Source: JBHPHI01 sp042569595 (lineage in GTDB: Bacteria > Patescibacteriota > Microgenomatia > UBA1400 > 2-01-FULL-45-11). Taken from it: a DNA stretch of 64,000 bases. Below, in pieces: positions 19,143 through 28,974 of the stretch. The translations under genes and the position numbers were made by a program. Below the pieces are notes generated by a model. It searched no databases, had not been told where the DNA came from, and saw only the letters and a program-made list of their open reading frames with translations. Where the stretch lies: NCBI GenBank assembly GCA_042569595.1, contig JBHPHI010000001.1, positions 15,112 through 79,111 of the forward strand. The letters run 5' to 3'. Position 1 is the stretch's first letter, and every line of letters starts with the position of its first letter.

Positions 19143-20129
19143 ATGACCACAGAAAACGAAAAAGCTAAAACAAAATCTAAACCCTTCTGCGGCCCTTTCA
19201 CTGGAGACATTACGGGGGGGTTATTTTTGGTGTTTTTGGGAGTTATTTTTCTATTCAATAACCTTGGTATCGTGCCTTGGGAAGTTTGGGGTAGTCTCTG
19301 GAAATTCTGGCCCGTTCTAATTATTCTTTCGGGAATCAATCATATTATGGGAAAATCCGTCATCTCTCGTCTTCTGGTAGCTGTAGTTTCTCTAGGAACT
19401 TTTGCAGCAATCATTCTATATTCAGTTCCCCAGATAGCCACATACGTTCCATACTTACCAAAACTACCTGGATTAAAGACTATAGATGTCTCTACAAAAC
19501 CCGCATCAGAAAACATGACGGTAGATGAATTTAGCAAACTCAGTCTTGAATACCCAGCAACCGTTACCCTAGTCAGGGGAGAGGAATCTGAGGTTTCCAT
19601 AAAGGCTAGCGAAGAGGATCTAAAAAACATCGAGGTTGGGGTCGAAGATGAAAAGTTGTTTATTAAAACAAAAAATAAATTTACAAACTTGTTCGATTCA
19701 AAAACAGAAATCGTGGTAACCACCACAAAAGACATCGATACTATTTTGATCGCAGGTTCTGGCAATGTTTGGTCCAAGGAAGCACTTGCTTCAGAAAAAC
19801 TAAAGCTAACAGTGGCTGGATCTGGAAACATTAAGATGGAAGTAATGTCTCTCGACATTGAGTCTGAAATAGTTGGTTCCGGAAATATTGTTCTAATGGG
19901 TAGCTCAGATTCCACAAAAGTAAAAATTGTAGGATCTGGCAACTATAGCGCATATGAGCTTGAAGCCAATTCTGCAAACATAGAAATAGCTGGATCCGGA
20001 GATGCTGAAGTTTTTGTAAATGAAAGCTTAGATATAAATACACTGGGATCTGGAGACGTTACCTATAAAGGAAGTCCAAAAGTATCACAAAATGTAAGTG
20101 GGTCTGGATCAGTCGGTCAACAAGAATAA
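19143..20129 (+). CDS. Membrane-anchored DUF2807 (GIN-domain) protein
   Basis: A 328-residue protein. The N-terminal third has DUF5668-like membrane segments (GGLFLVFLGVIFLFNNLGIV, FWPVLIILSGI and one more). From about residue 110 comes a long extracellular beta-helix-like domain with repeated turn motifs AGSGN, VGSGN, AGSGD and LGSGD spaced 17-21 residues apart, which is the DUF2807/GIN adhesin-head pattern. Family function is unknown; a LiaF-like envelope stress role fits the PspC neighbour one base upstream. Ends with a terminator at 20149-20176. Confidence 0.85.
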   Translation: MTTENEKAKTKSKPFCGPFTGDITGGLFLVFLGVIFLFNNLGIVPWEVWGSLWKFWPVLIILSGINHIMGKSVISRLLVAVVSLGTFAAIILYSVPQIATYVPYLPKLPGLKTIDVSTKPASENMTVDEFSKLSLEYPATVTLVRGEESEVSIKASEEDLKNIEVGVEDEKLFIKTKNKFTNLFDSKTEIVVTTTKDIDTILIAGSGNVWSKEALASEKLKLTVAGSGNIKMEVMSLDIESEIVGSGNIVLMGSSDSTKVKIVGSGNYSAYELEANSANIEIAGSGDAEVFVNESLDINTLGSGDVTYKGSPKVSQNVSGSGSVGQQE

Positions 20130-20148
20130 AAAATTAAAACTTTTATTT

Positions 20149-20176
20149 AAAAGACGCTCGTAAGGGCGTCTTTTTT
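20149..20176. terminator. Rho-independent terminator, possibly bidirectional
   Basis: AAAAGACGC (20149-20157) pairs with GCGTCTTTT (20166-20174), followed by further Ts on the plus strand and preceded by A-rich sequence. It ends the PspC-DUF2807 operon and overlaps the stop of the minus-strand gene at 20175. Confidence 0.85.
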
Positions 20177-20387
20177 ATGAACCTATTAAGTCTCCGTCTT
20201 TATACTTACTTCCAGTTGCATGAGTACTTGGCAAACCATTATTTTCTGAAACTATACGAAAAACATTTGATTTTGAAGCTCCCTCCTTCATGGCAGCTTC
20301 AGCCCTTTCCTCTGCTTCAGGGTCTACATCAAAAAACCTCCTAAGACTTCCTAAAAACTTTGGTCCATACTCCGGATTTGCTGACAT
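20175..20387 (-). CDS. Hypothetical small protein
   Basis: A 70-residue protein starting at ATG 20387 (MSANPEYGPKFLGSLRRFF); a longer in-frame start at 20408 is less likely. It contains an alanine- and glutamate-rich helix (DPEAEERAEAAMKEG) and SENNGLPSTHATGS. No family recognised. It lies downstream of the Xer recombinase gene on the same strand and ends within the shared terminator. Confidence 0.45.
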   Translation of the reverse strand: MSANPEYGPKFLGSLRRFFDVDPEAEERAEAAMKEGASKSNVFRIVSENNGLPSTHATGSKYKDGDLIGS

Positions 20388-20449
20388 TTTCCTAATATAC
20401 CAGACCAATCTTAAAAATATCTAACATAATAATTACACACATTCGAAAC

Positions 20450-21388
20450 TTATTTGTTTCCACTATGATATTTCTCATGAACACTTCGAAGCTGAGGATT
20501 AGTTACGTGAGTATAAATTTGCGTGGTAGAAATGTTTTTGTGTCCTAACATTTCCTGAACTTCTCTAAGCCCCGCTCCACCGGATAGAATATCTGTCGCA
20601 AAAGAATGTCTTAGGCCGTGCGGAGTGATCTTTACGGGCAGCTTTGCCTTCTTTCTATACTTCTCAACTATCCGCTGAACGCTCCTAGCGCTTAGCCTCA
20701 TTTCTTCACCTTTATCGTAAGGTTCAGCTTTTGTGCGAGTATAGCGAACAAAAGCTGGTATCCACATATCTTCGCGCATATCAAAATACTTCTGTATCCA
20801 CTCAACTGCTCTAGAGCTTAAAAACACAATTCTGGCCTTCTTGCCCTTTCCTATTACCCCAAATTCGCGTCTTTTCAGGTTTATCTGATCTCTGTTTAAA
20901 GAAACCAACTCAGACACACGAAGGCCTGTGGAGAAGAGCATCTCCAATATTGCTTTGTCCCTCAGTCCTCGTTCGGTAGATATGCTAGGAGCATTCAAAA
21001 GTCTTTCTACCTGATCTTGATCAAGAAACTTAAGAGACTTGCTTTCAGTTTTTGGAAGGTCAATTTTATCTGGAGCCAGCACATCGTAGTCATTTTTTAT
21101 TAACCATTTCAAAAAACCACGAAGGGAAATGACATGATAACTTTGAGTCACGCGAGAAAGGGGAATTCCTTTTTCGTCAGTAAGACGAGATAGGTAAACT
21201 CTGTATTTTCGAACCATCTTAAGGTCTAGCTTTTTTATGTCCTTATATCCGCGTTTTTCAAACCACGCACTAAAGCGAGTAAGGTAGTGAGCATAGTTTC
21301 TTACCGTATGTTGACTGACCTGTCTTTCAACTTCTAGGTACTCGAGGTAGTCTGTAATTAAGTGTATCAAACTATTACTATCGGCCAT
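20450..21388 (-). CDS. xerD: Tyrosine recombinase, XerC/XerD type
   Basis: A 312-residue site-specific recombinase. The N-terminal SAM-like core-binding domain spans about residues 5-95 (DYLEYLEVERQVSQHTVRNY). The catalytic domain has all conserved residues: R in TGLRVSEL, K in GKGKKAR, HxxR in HGLRHSFAT, H in LGHKNISTTQIY, and the nucleophilic Y in that same motif. Size and lack of extra domains fit chromosomal Xer rather than a phage integrase, though the two cannot be fully separated by eye. The start at ATG 21388 is chosen because AAGGAG stands just before it; a GTG six bases upstream lies inside that site. Confidence 0.88.
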   Translation of the reverse strand: MADSNSLIHLITDYLEYLEVERQVSQHTVRNYAHYLTRFSAWFEKRGYKDIKKLDLKMVRKYRVYLSRLTDEKGIPLSRVTQSYHVISLRGFLKWLIKNDYDVLAPDKIDLPKTESKSLKFLDQDQVERLLNAPSISTERGLRDKAILEMLFSTGLRVSELVSLNRDQINLKRREFGVIGKGKKARIVFLSSRAVEWIQKYFDMREDMWIPAFVRYTRTKAEPYDKGEEMRLSARSVQRIVEKYRKKAKLPVKITPHGLRHSFATDILSGGAGLREVQEMLGHKNISTTQIYTHVTNPQLRSVHEKYHSGNK

Positions 21389-21890
21389 TAGCACTCCTTA
21401 TAATTATCTGCCAACATACTCCTCCATATTGATGGACTGATCTATCGGCCCTTTTTTGGTGTTAGTGATGTGTTTTGATATAGTAAATAAATTCATTGGA
21501 TCCTATAACAAATAAATGTAACGTCCTAGAGTATTTTCAAATGAACCTGCAGGGAAGGAGGGGAGACTTAACCCACAACAAAGGTCACCTAAAGCAACAA
21601 ATCCTACATACTCACTACATAAAAGTTGGAAGTTCGTTCTATTTTTCTTAAATATCATAGGCAGTTTCTACTCCATTGTACGCCATCAAACAATTTTTTT
21701 GTATACACATACATCCAAAGAGGGGAGGAGCACAATTGAATAAAAGATTTATGAATAGGGAATAAATTTATTAAAATTTATTTAAGATTATTACGTCTTC
21801 ATGTCGCAATATATTTATTTCTTGATAGGGGAGATATTGTGCGACATAAGATCTTTGAAAAAATATCTTTTCAAACATACAATATTCATT
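21389..21890. other. 500-base gap upstream of the recombinase
   Basis: No gene is convincing here. It holds two purine-rich stretches (GGAAGGAGGGGAGAC near 21553 and AGAGGGGAGGAG near 21719), the inverted repeat at 21801-21849, and the promoter of the TIM-barrel gene (TACAAT, 21878-21883, ending seven bases before ATG 21891). Confidence 0.6.
21801..21849. repeat. Inverted repeat TGTCGCA/TGCGACA, site 1
   Basis: ATGTCGCAATAT (21801-21812) and ATATTGTGCGACAT (21834-21847) are inverted copies apart from an inserted TG. The right arm TATTGTGCGACAT (21835-21847) recurs exactly at 23173-23185, so this gene is bracketed by related sites. Confidence 0.55.
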
Positions 21891-22793
21891 ATGATCAAAC
21901 CCGGAATAAAACTTGGACCAAAAAACGACCTACACCGCCTAGAAAACACCGGCGCTAAGTACTGTGAGGTTTGGTATAGAATCGATAAGCCCGAATGGTA
22001 TTCTAACTACTTTACATTCTTCAAAAAAAACCGAATAAACTCTGGGCTTCATTATTGGGGGGCGGTTGATCAAGCGTATGAAACAAATATTGCTTATCCT
22101 GGAGAGATTCAAGAAAAATCCATCAAGCTAATTGAAAAATGCATTGATGTTGCAGCCCAAAACAAATGTCACTATGTAAACATTCATGCTGGAGCCAGGA
22201 AATTGACCAGACTAGACATGAAAACTTTAAGATTTAATGTTGATCAATACAGTCTTGAAGTGTCTGAAAAAGACGCTGATACAGCCCAAAAAGAATCACT
22301 CATACATCTTAGTAATTACGCCTCCGACAAAGGCGTATTATTCCTAGTGGAAACAATTCCTGCCAAGATTCACAACAAAGATACCAGACATAAACCTGAG
22401 CCTTACTATGCAATGACCTCACAAAACCTACTCAAGCGAGCCACGCAAGACAACATCAGTATCACAAATGACTTCTGCCATACATTTTCCGAAGAGTTCG
22501 AAAAGCCTTTAGACCAGTTATGGAAATCACTTTGGGATAAAACCTCTAAACTCGCACCTTACACAAAACTACTGCATATAAATACTTTAGTGTCGCCATA
22601 CAACGGAACTGACACTCATCACGGAATTACCAACGAAGATTTTGAAATTGATGGAATATTTCCAACCAAAGAAAAATTGAAAGAAGCGCTTTCGCTTTTT
22701 AGGGACCGCGACGATGTGTGGGCGATTAACGAACCGTCCGAAAACCACGAAGATAACTACTTTTCACTAAAAGAGCTTATAAACACCCTCTAA
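21891..22793 (+). CDS. TIM-barrel protein (xylose isomerase/AP endonuclease-like)
   Basis: A 300-residue soluble protein of the sugar isomerase/endonuclease IV TIM-barrel superfamily. Barrel strands are visible at KCHYVNIHAGAR, VLFLVETIPA, ISITNDFCHTF and LLHINTL, with acidic and histidine residues at strand ends (H in NIHAG, E in VETIP, D and H in NDFCHTF, H in LLHIN, E in NEPSEN) that would bind metals. Whether it acts on sugars or abasic DNA cannot be told. ATG 21891 is chosen over an in-frame start 90 bases upstream because TACAAT lies just before it. Bracketed by repeated TATTGTGCGACAT sites. Confidence 0.75.
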   Translation: MIKPGIKLGPKNDLHRLENTGAKYCEVWYRIDKPEWYSNYFTFFKKNRINSGLHYWGAVDQAYETNIAYPGEIQEKSIKLIEKCIDVAAQNKCHYVNIHAGARKLTRLDMKTLRFNVDQYSLEVSEKDADTAQKESLIHLSNYASDKGVLFLVETIPAKIHNKDTRHKPEPYYAMTSQNLLKRATQDNISITNDFCHTFSEEFEKPLDQLWKSLWDKTSKLAPYTKLLHINTLVSPYNGTDTHHGITNEDFEIDGIFPTKEKLKEALSLFRDRDDVWAINEPSENHEDNYFSLKELINTL

Positions 22794-23157
22794 ACCCTTA
22801 AAATAAGGGGTTCTACCAGGCTAAGACGCGTTCTAATGGCCCAAAACCGGCTTTTTATTTTCAACATGATTCATTGTTCATTCAAATGATGCATTGTAGA
22901 CACCATTTGCCCCGTATATCGCAGTTTGTATCAATTTCAATACAAGTAATGTGATGTTGTGAGGGTTTCAAATATGTCAAATTCCCAAAAAGGCAAAAAG
23001 TGTTCGGGTTTATATACAAAATGAAAAAAATGAGTAAGCCACAAAAAAAGGGAAGTCACAAAACAATTTATTTCCTTTATGCATTTTATTCAGTTAATGC
23101 CAAACGATTTCCTCCGTTAGTGGTGCAAAATAAGCCCCTTCTCCGTCCCTAGGCTAC

Positions 23158-23187
23158 ATGTCGTAAAAGTATTATTGTGCGACATTA
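23158..23187. repeat. Inverted repeat TGTCG/CGACA, site 2
   Basis: ATGTCG (23158-23163) and CGACAT (23180-23185) are inverted, and TATTGTGCGACAT (23173-23185) is an exact copy of 21835-21847. The spacing is shorter than in site 1. Confidence 0.55.
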
Positions 23188-23276
23188 TAGCAATCAGGAA
23201 AGCGTTTCGATAAACATGCACACATATTCGCTGGGGAAGGTATTAATTAACTAAATTACTTCATTGTGGGCGTTTA

Positions 23277-23290
23277 AGGATATATATCCT
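23277..23290. repeat. Perfect 14-base palindrome
   Basis: AGGATATATATCCT reads the same on both strands. It is not followed by a T-run suited to the short stem, so a protein-binding site is more likely than a terminator. Confidence 0.4.
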
Positions 23291-23423
23291 CTTTTTTGTG
23301 TTTAAATAAATCAAAATAATTCCACTCTTCCTACTTCTACTCAATTAATTTCTTTATTCGGGTTTTATACCTACCTTCATCCCCCCCGAGGACCCTGAGG
23401 GAAAATTTGAGGAATTTGGGGGT

Positions 23424-23462
23424 CAAACTATATCATTTATGTGTAACAAACTATATCATTTA
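23424..23462 (+). repeat. Tandem 16-base direct repeats
   Basis: CAAACTATATCATTTA occurs at 23424-23439 and again at 23447-23462 without mismatch, with a seven-base spacer, so the period is 23 bases. The layout is like an iteron or operator pair. Confidence 0.6.
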
Positions 23463-23477
23463 GCCTGGTAGAGAGAG

Positions 23478-23486
23478 TTATCCACA
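23478..23486 (+). promoter_or_regulatory. DnaA-box match
   Basis: TTATCCACA matches the DnaA box consensus exactly. One such match is expected by chance in an AT-rich window of this size, so its value lies only in its place next to the direct repeats. Confidence 0.25.
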
Positions 23487-23500
23487 ATTCTTGCATGCAT

Positions 23501-23567
23501 GAGTCTCCAGAGAGGAGTAAAAGGAGCGCTACATGGCTCTTTTTATGTACTTCACCCCTGGAGTCTA
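23501..23567. repeat. Long imperfect hairpin
   Basis: GAGTCTCCAG near 23501 pairs imperfectly with CTGGAGTCT (23558-23566). Further in, GGAGTA pairs with TACTTC, and AAAAGGAGC (ending at 23526) pairs with GCTCTTTTT (from 23536) with one G-T wobble. The apex is near 23530. No gene abuts it, so it may be a structured RNA or a cruciform-type site. Confidence 0.4.
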
Positions 23568-23648
23568 CGATCTACTATTTTTATTAAATACGTACACATG
23601 AAAGGATTGTCCCTGTGAAAACTTATAGTCCTTCGTGAAAAGAAATGT

Positions 23649-23673
23649 TATAGGACATATAAACTATAGGACA
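23649..23673 (+). repeat. Direct repeat TATAGGACA x2
   Basis: TATAGGACA occurs at 23649-23657 and 23665-23673, a period of 16 bases, in the same gene-free region. Confidence 0.35.
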
Positions 23674-23911
23674 CTCCTCTACTTTGCTGTGTTGTAATTT
23701 TGTACTCGCCACTTCCCTTCTTTTGTTTGTGTAAAAAAATGAGTGCAATGCATTAAAACAAATAAACAAATTAATTAATCTTTAATGTTTTCTTGATCAT
23801 AATCAGCTTATTTATTCATTCAAGCCACGAGGCACCTCCAAAGACACCCCAAACCACTCCCCTTTCAAAAAAACAAATCACTTGAGGAAAACAAGATTGT
23901 ACTTGAGGAAA

Positions 23912-24679
23912 TTATTTCCAAGGAGTCACTATTATCGCAGCCAAAAGAACAAACACCCCTACAGATAAATACTCTTGAAGAGTCTGAGGAAACAATCGCT
24001 CAGATATCTCATGCTGAAGCAAACCAAGACCCACATAAACCACAGTTACCAAGATTATTGAAGCCACCCATACCGAAAATGGCAAAAGTGACACTGCTAG
24101 GGCCAACTGAAGCACTAAAATAGAAATAAATCCGGCCTGCCTCCAAATCATTGGACTAACTTTCTCTTCAAGCTTAACAGACCACAAACCAGTTAACATC
24201 AGAGGAAACGTAGATGCCCCAGCCAACAATCCGTTCAATAAAAAAGAAATCCTAAGAGAAAAAATTGTGTTAAATATCAAAAGCAAAGTAACTAAAGTCA
24301 ACAAAAACCCTACTGCATGGGCAGCTCTCAACAATTGAATAGTTCTCACGGCCGCCACAGAAAAGATATTACAAGTAAGATAAATTGCATACATACCCAA
24401 ACCAAACAAAGTCATGATAAAAACTCTTGCCCACCATGCCTCTGGAAGAAGAAAGTAGAAAAGGGCTACACTGGCAGCATATATGGCCGGAAAAGGCACA
24501 ATAGTAAACCACTCAACTCCCTTCAAATCATCAAGCAACGCTACAGTCGAAACCAAAAAACTAGCAACAAAAAATACAAAAACAGCTAGGAATCTATACT
24601 CTAACGCAATATATTGAATCCCCAACAAACCTAGAGACAATAACAAGGAGCTTAGAACAAATTTTCTTCTTTTCGTCAT
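23912..24679 (-). CDS. Polytopic membrane protein, unknown function
   Basis: A 255-residue protein with about eight hydrophobic segments and very short loops. An acidic first loop (VALLDDLKGVEWFT), LPEAWWARVF and a later KLEEKVSPMIWRQ are the only polar landmarks. I do not recognise a characterised family, though proteins of this kind occur in related candidate phyla. It lies three bases downstream of yebC, so the two are co-transcribed. Confidence 0.65.
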   Translation of the reverse strand: MTKRRKFVLSSLLLSLGLLGIQYIALEYRFLAVFVFFVASFLVSTVALLDDLKGVEWFTIVPFPAIYAASVALFYFLLPEAWWARVFIMTLFGLGMYAIYLTCNIFSVAAVRTIQLLRAAHAVGFLLTLVTLLLIFNTIFSLRISFLLNGLLAGASTFPLMLTGLWSVKLEEKVSPMIWRQAGFISILVLQLALAVSLLPFSVWVASIILVTVVYVGLGLLQHEISERLFPQTLQEYLSVGVFVLLAAIIVTPWK

Positions 24680-24682
24680 ATA

Positions 24683-25222
24683 TTAACTTGCGTTTGTTAC
24701 CACTTCCTCAACATCATCGTGTTCTTCAAGTAATTCGGCCATTTTTTCAACTTTTTCCTTTATATCATCAGTCGAAGGCATTGGAACCTTTACAGTAATG
24801 TCATTACCACTTCTCTCAAACATATAAGAAACCGATCCAGGACCCCCCAAAGATCCGCCATTCTTATCAAACAAATGTCTCACCTCAGCCCCAGTTCTTT
24901 GTCTGTTGTCCGTAAGGGCTACAACCATAAACCCAATCCCTCCTGGTCCAAAACCCTCATATAAAACTTCTTCTATTTGCCCACCCTTACCAACTCCAAG
25001 CCCTCGATCTACGGCACGTTGAACGTTGTCTTTTGGCATGTTTGCCTGTCTTGCTTTATCCATTGCCACTCTCAAAGAAGGGTTTTGATCGGGATCCCCG
25101 CTCTTCCCTTGCTTTACGGCAATTCGAATCATTTTGGATATTTCACTAAAAACTTTACCTTTTTTTGCATCAGTAGCAGCTTTTTTATGTTTTATTGTGC
25201 TCCATTTACTGTGACCACTCAT
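24683..25222 (-). CDS. yebC: YebC/PmpR-type protein, shortened
   Basis: YebC-family proteins act as transcription regulators or help ribosomes at proline stretches (TACO1-like). The N-terminal domain is intact: SGHSKWSTIKHKKAATDAKK, then PKDNVQRAVDRG and NRQRTGAEVRHLFDKNGGSL. The protein is 180 residues, against about 240-250 usually. After VSYMFERSG it passes almost directly to the last helix and EEHDDVEEVVTNAS, so the middle domain is missing most of its length. Start ATG 25222 with GGGGAGCG just upstream. Confidence 0.88.
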   Translation of the reverse strand: MSGHSKWSTIKHKKAATDAKKGKVFSEISKMIRIAVKQGKSGDPDQNPSLRVAMDKARQANMPKDNVQRAVDRGLGVGKGGQIEEVLYEGFGPGGIGFMVVALTDNRQRTGAEVRHLFDKNGGSLGGPGSVSYMFERSGNDITVKVPMPSTDDIKEKVEKMAELLEEHDDVEEVVTNAS

Positions 25223-25326
25223 ACGCTCCCCTTTCAAAACAAAGTTATATCTCGTGTTTATAGGGGAATTTTATCATTCACAAATTCAGTAGTCTATTAA
25301 ATAAGCCTATGTGTATTTTATCAGTA

Positions 25327-25355
25327 TTGACAGATAAACAAGTCTGGTTTATTTT
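25327..25355 (+). promoter_or_regulatory. Sigma-70-like promoter for the TPR gene
   Basis: A perfect TTGACA at 25327-25332, a 17-base spacer and TATTTT at 25350-25355. Transcription would begin near 25362, leaving about 39 bases before ATG 25401. Confidence 0.55.
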
Positions 25356-25400
25356 TTGCCTAGAAGTATTTGATAGAAATTAAAAATATATTCTACAAAA

Positions 25401-25994
25401 ATGGGTGAAGACCTAAAAAACAAAGCCATCAAATCTGCTCTAAGCCAAGATTGGGAACCCGCCATTGAATATAATCTCGAATACTTAGATGAATTCCCAA
25501 ACAACATTCCCGCTCTAAATAGACTAGCAAAAGCCTACTTCCACACGGGAAATCTAAAAAAAGCTCAAGAAACCTACAAGAAAGTTCTCTCTCTAGATAA
25601 ATACAACCCAGTCGCCTCAAAACAAATACAGAAACTAAGTAACGGTTGTAAAAATCGTCGCTCAAAAACAATAAAATCAAAATTTGTTGAAGAACCCGGA
25701 AAAACAAAAAAAGTAGAACTCTTAAGGGTTGCGGACAAGAACATTCTTCATGAATTAGATTCTGGAGAATTACTCGATCTTAAAGTAAAGAAGGGTCGTC
25801 TTTGTGTATTTTCTCAAGACGACCAATATATTGGCGCTCTCCCAGATGACATATCTTTCCATATTAGGAAGCTCATAGAAACGGGAAATAAGTACGAAAC
25901 TATCCTTTGTAGCTCAAGCGACAGGCAGGTATTAGTTTTTATTAGAGAAATCCTGCAATCTTCAAAAAACACCAATCACGCATCTTTCCACTAG
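25401..25994 (+). CDS. TPR-containing protein
   Basis: A 197-residue protein. Residues 8-75 form about two tetratricopeptide repeats (WEPAIEYNLEYLDEFPNNIP, ALNRLAKAYFHTGNLKKAQE), a protein-binding scaffold. After a basic linker, residues 105-190 form a beta-rich domain (LKVKKGRLCVFSQDDQYIGA, LPDDISFHIRKLIETG) of unknown role. No signal peptide, so cytoplasmic. The gene converges on the LytR_C-type gene with a four-base stop overlap. Confidence 0.7.
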   Translation: MGEDLKNKAIKSALSQDWEPAIEYNLEYLDEFPNNIPALNRLAKAYFHTGNLKKAQETYKKVLSLDKYNPVASKQIQKLSNGCKNRRSKTIKSKFVEEPGKTKKVELLRVADKNILHELDSGELLDLKVKKGRLCVFSQDDQYIGALPDDISFHIRKLIETGNKYETILCSSSDRQVLVFIREILQSSKNTNHASFH

Positions 25995-27031
25995 TTTTCT
26001 TCAGGTTTATCAGATAAATACTCCTTATAGTCTTTTCCTAAAAGCACCACTATATCTGCCCTAAAATCTTCAGTTTCTCCTACCTCAACCTCAAAATCAT
26101 CGAATAAATTACTCAAAATCAAAAAGGTTTCAGAATCCATAAAATCTTTATTTTTGATCACAATTTTAGAAGACTCATATCCCAATTGATTTTCACTTAC
26201 ACTCACCACTGAAACACCACTATTCAACAAAATCCTAGAAAGCGACGATGCCAGTCCTGAATGCGAAGTCGTGTTCAGCACTGCCACACCATAGCCTTCT
26301 TTCGAATAAACCATATTAATTGCCCTTCCCTCCAAAAATCCATCCAAACGCAACAAGTCCAACTCGTACACTTCACCACCATCTGGGAGTGTTTTTGTAT
26401 ACGCCAAGGAAGACTCATGTATGGGTATTAGCTCTATCTGATCTTCTCTTAGTCCCGAAATTCTCTGAGCATACCGGACTACATCCATTACCCCAATCGG
26501 GTTACCAACCAGAGAAAAAGCCATAGGGCGAACAAGTTTTTGTAAATAATTCCTAAGATCACCCCCAACTTTTCCATCAGCAGAAACATGGCCGTGGATT
26601 CTTAATCCAAAAGTCTGTTGTGCCGATTTAATCAACAAGTTTTCTCCCATCTCCTCTATTTCACCCAACCTCAGTAAAGAACCTACTTTGTACTGCCCAT
26701 ACCCGTGCACCGTACTCACCATAACATCCGGATCCATTTCAAACATCAACACGTCAGGCTCATTAGAGGACACACTTATCAACGTAACAAACCCCCCCTC
26801 TCTTCCAACAACCACATTAAATCTTTGCTCGCCCTTCCAGGCTCCACTATTAAAAATTCTAAATACAAAAATGGCTGCAATCAAAAAAATAGACAAAAAC
26901 GCAAAAAAAACAGTAGTCCGAAAGCCATTTTTTTTCTGCCTTTCTTTCTTTTCAGTCTTTTGTCTTTTCCACAAATACTCTTTAGAAACTTTTTTCGTTT
27001 TTCTTTTCTTTTTGGCAGGCATACTATTCAT
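25991..27031 (-). CDS. Membrane-anchored protein with LytR C-terminal-like domain
   Basis: A 346-residue protein. The very basic N terminus (PAKKKRKTKKVSKEYLWKR) precedes one membrane helix near residues 40-60 (VFFAFLSIFLIAAIFVF). A large extracytoplasmic region follows, part of it with the look of a degenerate LytR-CpsA-Psr domain without the usual arginine cluster. The last 95 residues (VAVLNTTSHSGLASSLSRIL, then ADIVVLLGKDY) resemble the LytR_C domain seen in cell-wall polymer-attaching proteins. The start is uncertain between ATG 27031 and 27022; neither has a good ribosome site. Lies 36 bases downstream of tgt. Confidence 0.7.
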   Translation of the reverse strand: MNSMPAKKKRKTKKVSKEYLWKRQKTEKKERQKKNGFRTTVFFAFLSIFLIAAIFVFRIFNSGAWKGEQRFNVVVGREGGFVTLISVSSNEPDVLMFEMDPDVMVSTVHGYGQYKVGSLLRLGEIEEMGENLLIKSAQQTFGLRIHGHVSADGKVGGDLRNYLQKLVRPMAFSLVGNPIGVMDVVRYAQRISGLREDQIELIPIHESSLAYTKTLPDGGEVYELDLLRLDGFLEGRAINMVYSKEGYGVAVLNTTSHSGLASSLSRILLNSGVSVVSVSENQLGYESSKIVIKNKDFMDSETFLILSNLFDDFEVEVGETEDFRADIVVLLGKDYKEYLSDKPEEN

Positions 27032-27067
27032 CTTAAAAAGATAATTACCGGATATCAAGAAGGTAAA

Positions 27068-28970
<1,903 letters not shown>

Positions 28971-28974
28971 GTCC

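Larger units (their letters stand above)
22794..23911. other. 1.1-kb gene-free region with repeats
   Basis: The longest non-coding stretch in the window. It holds a weak hairpin after the TIM-barrel gene (22796-22813), site 2 of the TGTCG/CGACA repeat, a 14-base palindrome, a C-rich/G-rich pair near 23384-23424, two direct-repeat pairs, one perfect DnaA-box sequence, a long imperfect hairpin and a repeated CTTGAGGAAA (23881 and 23901). One 43-codon frame (23021-23152) has no support. Function is unknown; a replication, segregation or mobile-element role is possible. Confidence 0.6.

Noticed and set aside
21553..21731. GGGGAG-rich stretches as FtsK-orienting sites
   Set aside because: Only a few copies, no strand-biased survey is possible from this window, and the motif also occurs elsewhere.
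21801..21849. dif site for XerC/XerD
   Set aside because: GTGCGACATAA faintly recalls the E. coli dif arm, but the two arms are not 11 bases around a 6-base centre and the element occurs twice.
23021..23152. 43-codon open frame in the gene-free region
   Set aside because: No ribosome site, no leaderless-type -10 box and no recognisable sequence.
23478..23486. Chromosomal origin, based on a perfect DnaA box
   Set aside because: One exact match is expected by chance in an AT-rich window of this size, the near matches are few, and dnaA or dnaN are not adjacent.
20000..24000. Replication terminus, because genes to the left are mostly on the plus strand and those to the right mostly on the minus strand
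   Set aside because: Hand counts of G and C in five genes on both sides show the plus strand balanced or C-rich throughout, with no sign change at this place. The Xer gene alone is not enough.
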